Positions 12,017 to 12,997 of a stretch of 12,997 nt of DNA are shown one piece after another. Numbering within the stretch: position 1 is the stretch's first letter; every line of letters starts with the position of its first letter. The translations under genes were made by a program, and so were the position numbers. Source of the DNA: Bacillota bacterium (lineage in GTDB: Bacteria; Bacillota; Clostridia; Oscillospirales; Acutalibacteraceae); contig JAEXDU010000203.1 in assembly GCA_023401495.1 (NCBI GenBank), forward strand, positions 1-12,997. Reading direction: 5' to 3'. Below the pieces are notes generated by a model. That model worked only from the letters and a program-made list of their open reading frames with translations, did no database searches and had not been told where the DNA came from.

Positions 12017-12850
12017 ATGAGTGCTCCCGAGCCAGCACAGTATCAAATGGTCTTTTGCGATATTGACGGAACGCTCCTGGACTCGGAACATCGTATTTCC
12101 CCGGGTACCAGACAAAAAATACAGGAGCTGGATCGGATCGGCGTCCCTTTTATCCTTGTTTCGGCGCGTATGCCCTCGGCAATTTTTCCTCTGCAGCGCG
12201 AATTGGGGATCAAAGCACCCATTGTTTGCTATAGCGGCGCACTGATCCTCGATGAACGCGGGGAGCCGATCAAAACGGTTGGCATCGACCGTGAAAAAGC
12301 AATTTGGATCGATGACTTCGTGAAAAGGGAATGGCAGGATGTTTGCTGCAGTGCCTATTGTTACCATGACTGGATTTCAGACAATATTCATGACAGATGG
12401 ATCGTGCAGGAGCAAAGCATCACGGCTTCGGTGCCGAAAAAAAGCAAAATTTCTGATTTTGTCCCACAAAAAGGGCAGATACATAAGTTTTTGTGCATGG
12501 GGGAAGCAGGGACGATTGCGGACCTTACGCATGCACTGAAGAAAAATTTCTCCGGGCTTTCCGTTTACCGCTCCAAAGACACCTATCTGGAAATTATGAA
12601 CGAGGCCGCTTCAAAATCCGGGGCGGTCAAGCATCTTTGTGAGGCGTATGGTATTCCCATGGAAGCGACCGTATCCTTCGGCGACAATTTCAACGATATC
12701 GATATGCTGCTCGCCACCGGCACCTGCTTTGCAATGGGCAATGCGCCGCCGGAGGTAAAAAGACGGGTGCGGAATGTGACGGCGGACAACGACCACGAGG
12801 GTGTGCTCGCGGGATTGGAACAGTTGAATTTCGCAGAAAATCGCATATAA
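12017..12850 (+). CDS. Cof-type HAD-superfamily sugar-phosphate phosphatase
   Basis: This 277-aa protein has the class IIB (Cof) HAD motifs. Motif I is D15-I-D17-G-T-L-L, with D15 the nucleophile. Motif II lies near I-L-V-S-A-R-M-P, motif III uses K200 in S-K-S-G-A-V-K, and motif IV is G-D223-N-F-N-D227. The large cap between motifs II and III (about 85-190) sets the substrate, usually a phosphosugar or cofactor phosphate. It starts 5 nt after the ROK stop, with AAAGGGGG 8 nt before the ATG, so the two genes are co-transcribed. Co-location with a ROK regulator and a sugar importer suggests it dephosphorylates a sugar phosphate made in this pathway, possibly tuning the inducer level. That role is inference. 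Confidence 0.9.
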   Translation: MSAPEPAQYQMVFCDIDGTLLDSEHRISPGTRQKIQELDRIGVPFILVSARMPSAIFPLQRELGIKAPIVCYSGALILDERGEPIKTVGIDREKAIWIDDFVKREWQDVCCSAYCYHDWISDNIHDRWIVQEQSITASVPKKSKISDFVPQKGQIHKFLCMGEAGTIADLTHALKKNFSGLSVYRSKDTYLEIMNEAASKSGAVKHLCEAYGIPMEATVSFGDNFNDIDMLLATGTCFAMGNAPPEVKRRVRNVTADNDHEGVLAGLEQLNFAENRI

Positions 12851-12890
12851 ATTTTGCTTGTGAACATGCAAGCGTATGGGGAGTGTAGTT

Positions 12891-12997
12891 ATGGAACGTC
12901 CCTTGATCCTGCAGATGCAGGGTATTACCAAACTCTTTCCGGGTGTGCGTGCACTCGACGATGTGACGCTGGAGGTGCGTGAAGGCGACATTCACGC
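12891..12997 (+). CDS. Sugar ABC transporter ATP-binding protein, N-terminal fragment
   Basis: Only the first 35 codons are present; the gene runs off the window end. The start reads M-E-R-P-L-I-L-Q-M-Q-G-I-T-K and continues with L-F-P-G-V-R-A-L-D-D-V-T-L-E-V-R-E-G-D-I-H-A. The I-T-K-x-F-P-G-V-x-A-L-D and G-x-x-H-A patterns are diagnostic of the duplicated ATPases of CUT2 importers (RbsA, MglA, XylG), just before Walker A. Such proteins drive uptake of ribose, galactose, xylose or other monosaccharides with a periplasmic-type binding lipoprotein and permease, probably encoded downstream. GGGGAG lies 7 nt before the ATG, and 40 nt separate it from the HAD gene. Which sugar is carried cannot be told. 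Confidence 0.85.
   Translation, partial: MERPLILQMQGITKLFPGVRALDDVTLEVREGDIH

Overview
The window looks like chromosomal DNA of a mid-GC Gram-positive bacterium, most likely a member of the Clostridia (Bacillota). This is an inference from strong GGAGG-type ribosome-binding sites, frequent U-tailed hairpin terminators, a NiaR/ECF-type vitamin module, a PhoR-type kinase, a ROK repressor and a Gram-positive style ABC-2 exporter. No RNA genes, insertion sequences or CRISPR arrays were found.

Region 1 (1-4345) is the phosphate-signalling block: the 3' end of phoU, a PhoB/PhoP-type response regulator gene, and a PhoR-type sensor kinase gene. Regulator and kinase genes are not adjacent. Between them, on the opposite strand, lie a NiaR-type niacin-responsive repressor gene and an ECF substrate-binding membrane protein gene, probably NiaX. 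niaX is convergent with the response regulator gene, and niaR is divergent from phoR. The short niaR-niaX gap combines a perfect -35 box, a good -10 box, two copies of the 10-bp palindrome TGTCTTGACA and a U-tailed hairpin, so one stretch may serve as niaR terminator, niaX promoter and NiaR operator.

Region 2 (4346-5095) is about 750 nt with no secure gene. It holds three notable hairpins, one of them a strong terminator, a possible 26-aa peptide and a direct repeat resembling a Pho box. Region 3 (5096-6454) is a GC-rich 23S rRNA m5U methyltransferase gene of the RumA/RlmD family.

Region 4 (about 6513-10428) is visibly more AT-rich than its flanks and looks like an accessory islet: a small nitroreductase, a two-gene ABC-2 exporter without its usual upstream regulator, a D-2-hydroxyacid dehydrogenase with an Arg-type (perhaps NADP-preferring) cofactor loop, and an unrecognised four-helix membrane protein flanked by strong terminators.

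Region 5 (10429-12997) is the head of a sugar operon: a promoter with a palindrome over its -10 box, a ROK repressor, a Cof-type HAD phosphatase and the first 35 codons of a sugar ABC transporter ATPase of the RbsA/MglA type. The ROK protein probably senses the sugar or a phosphorylated form of it and controls this operon.
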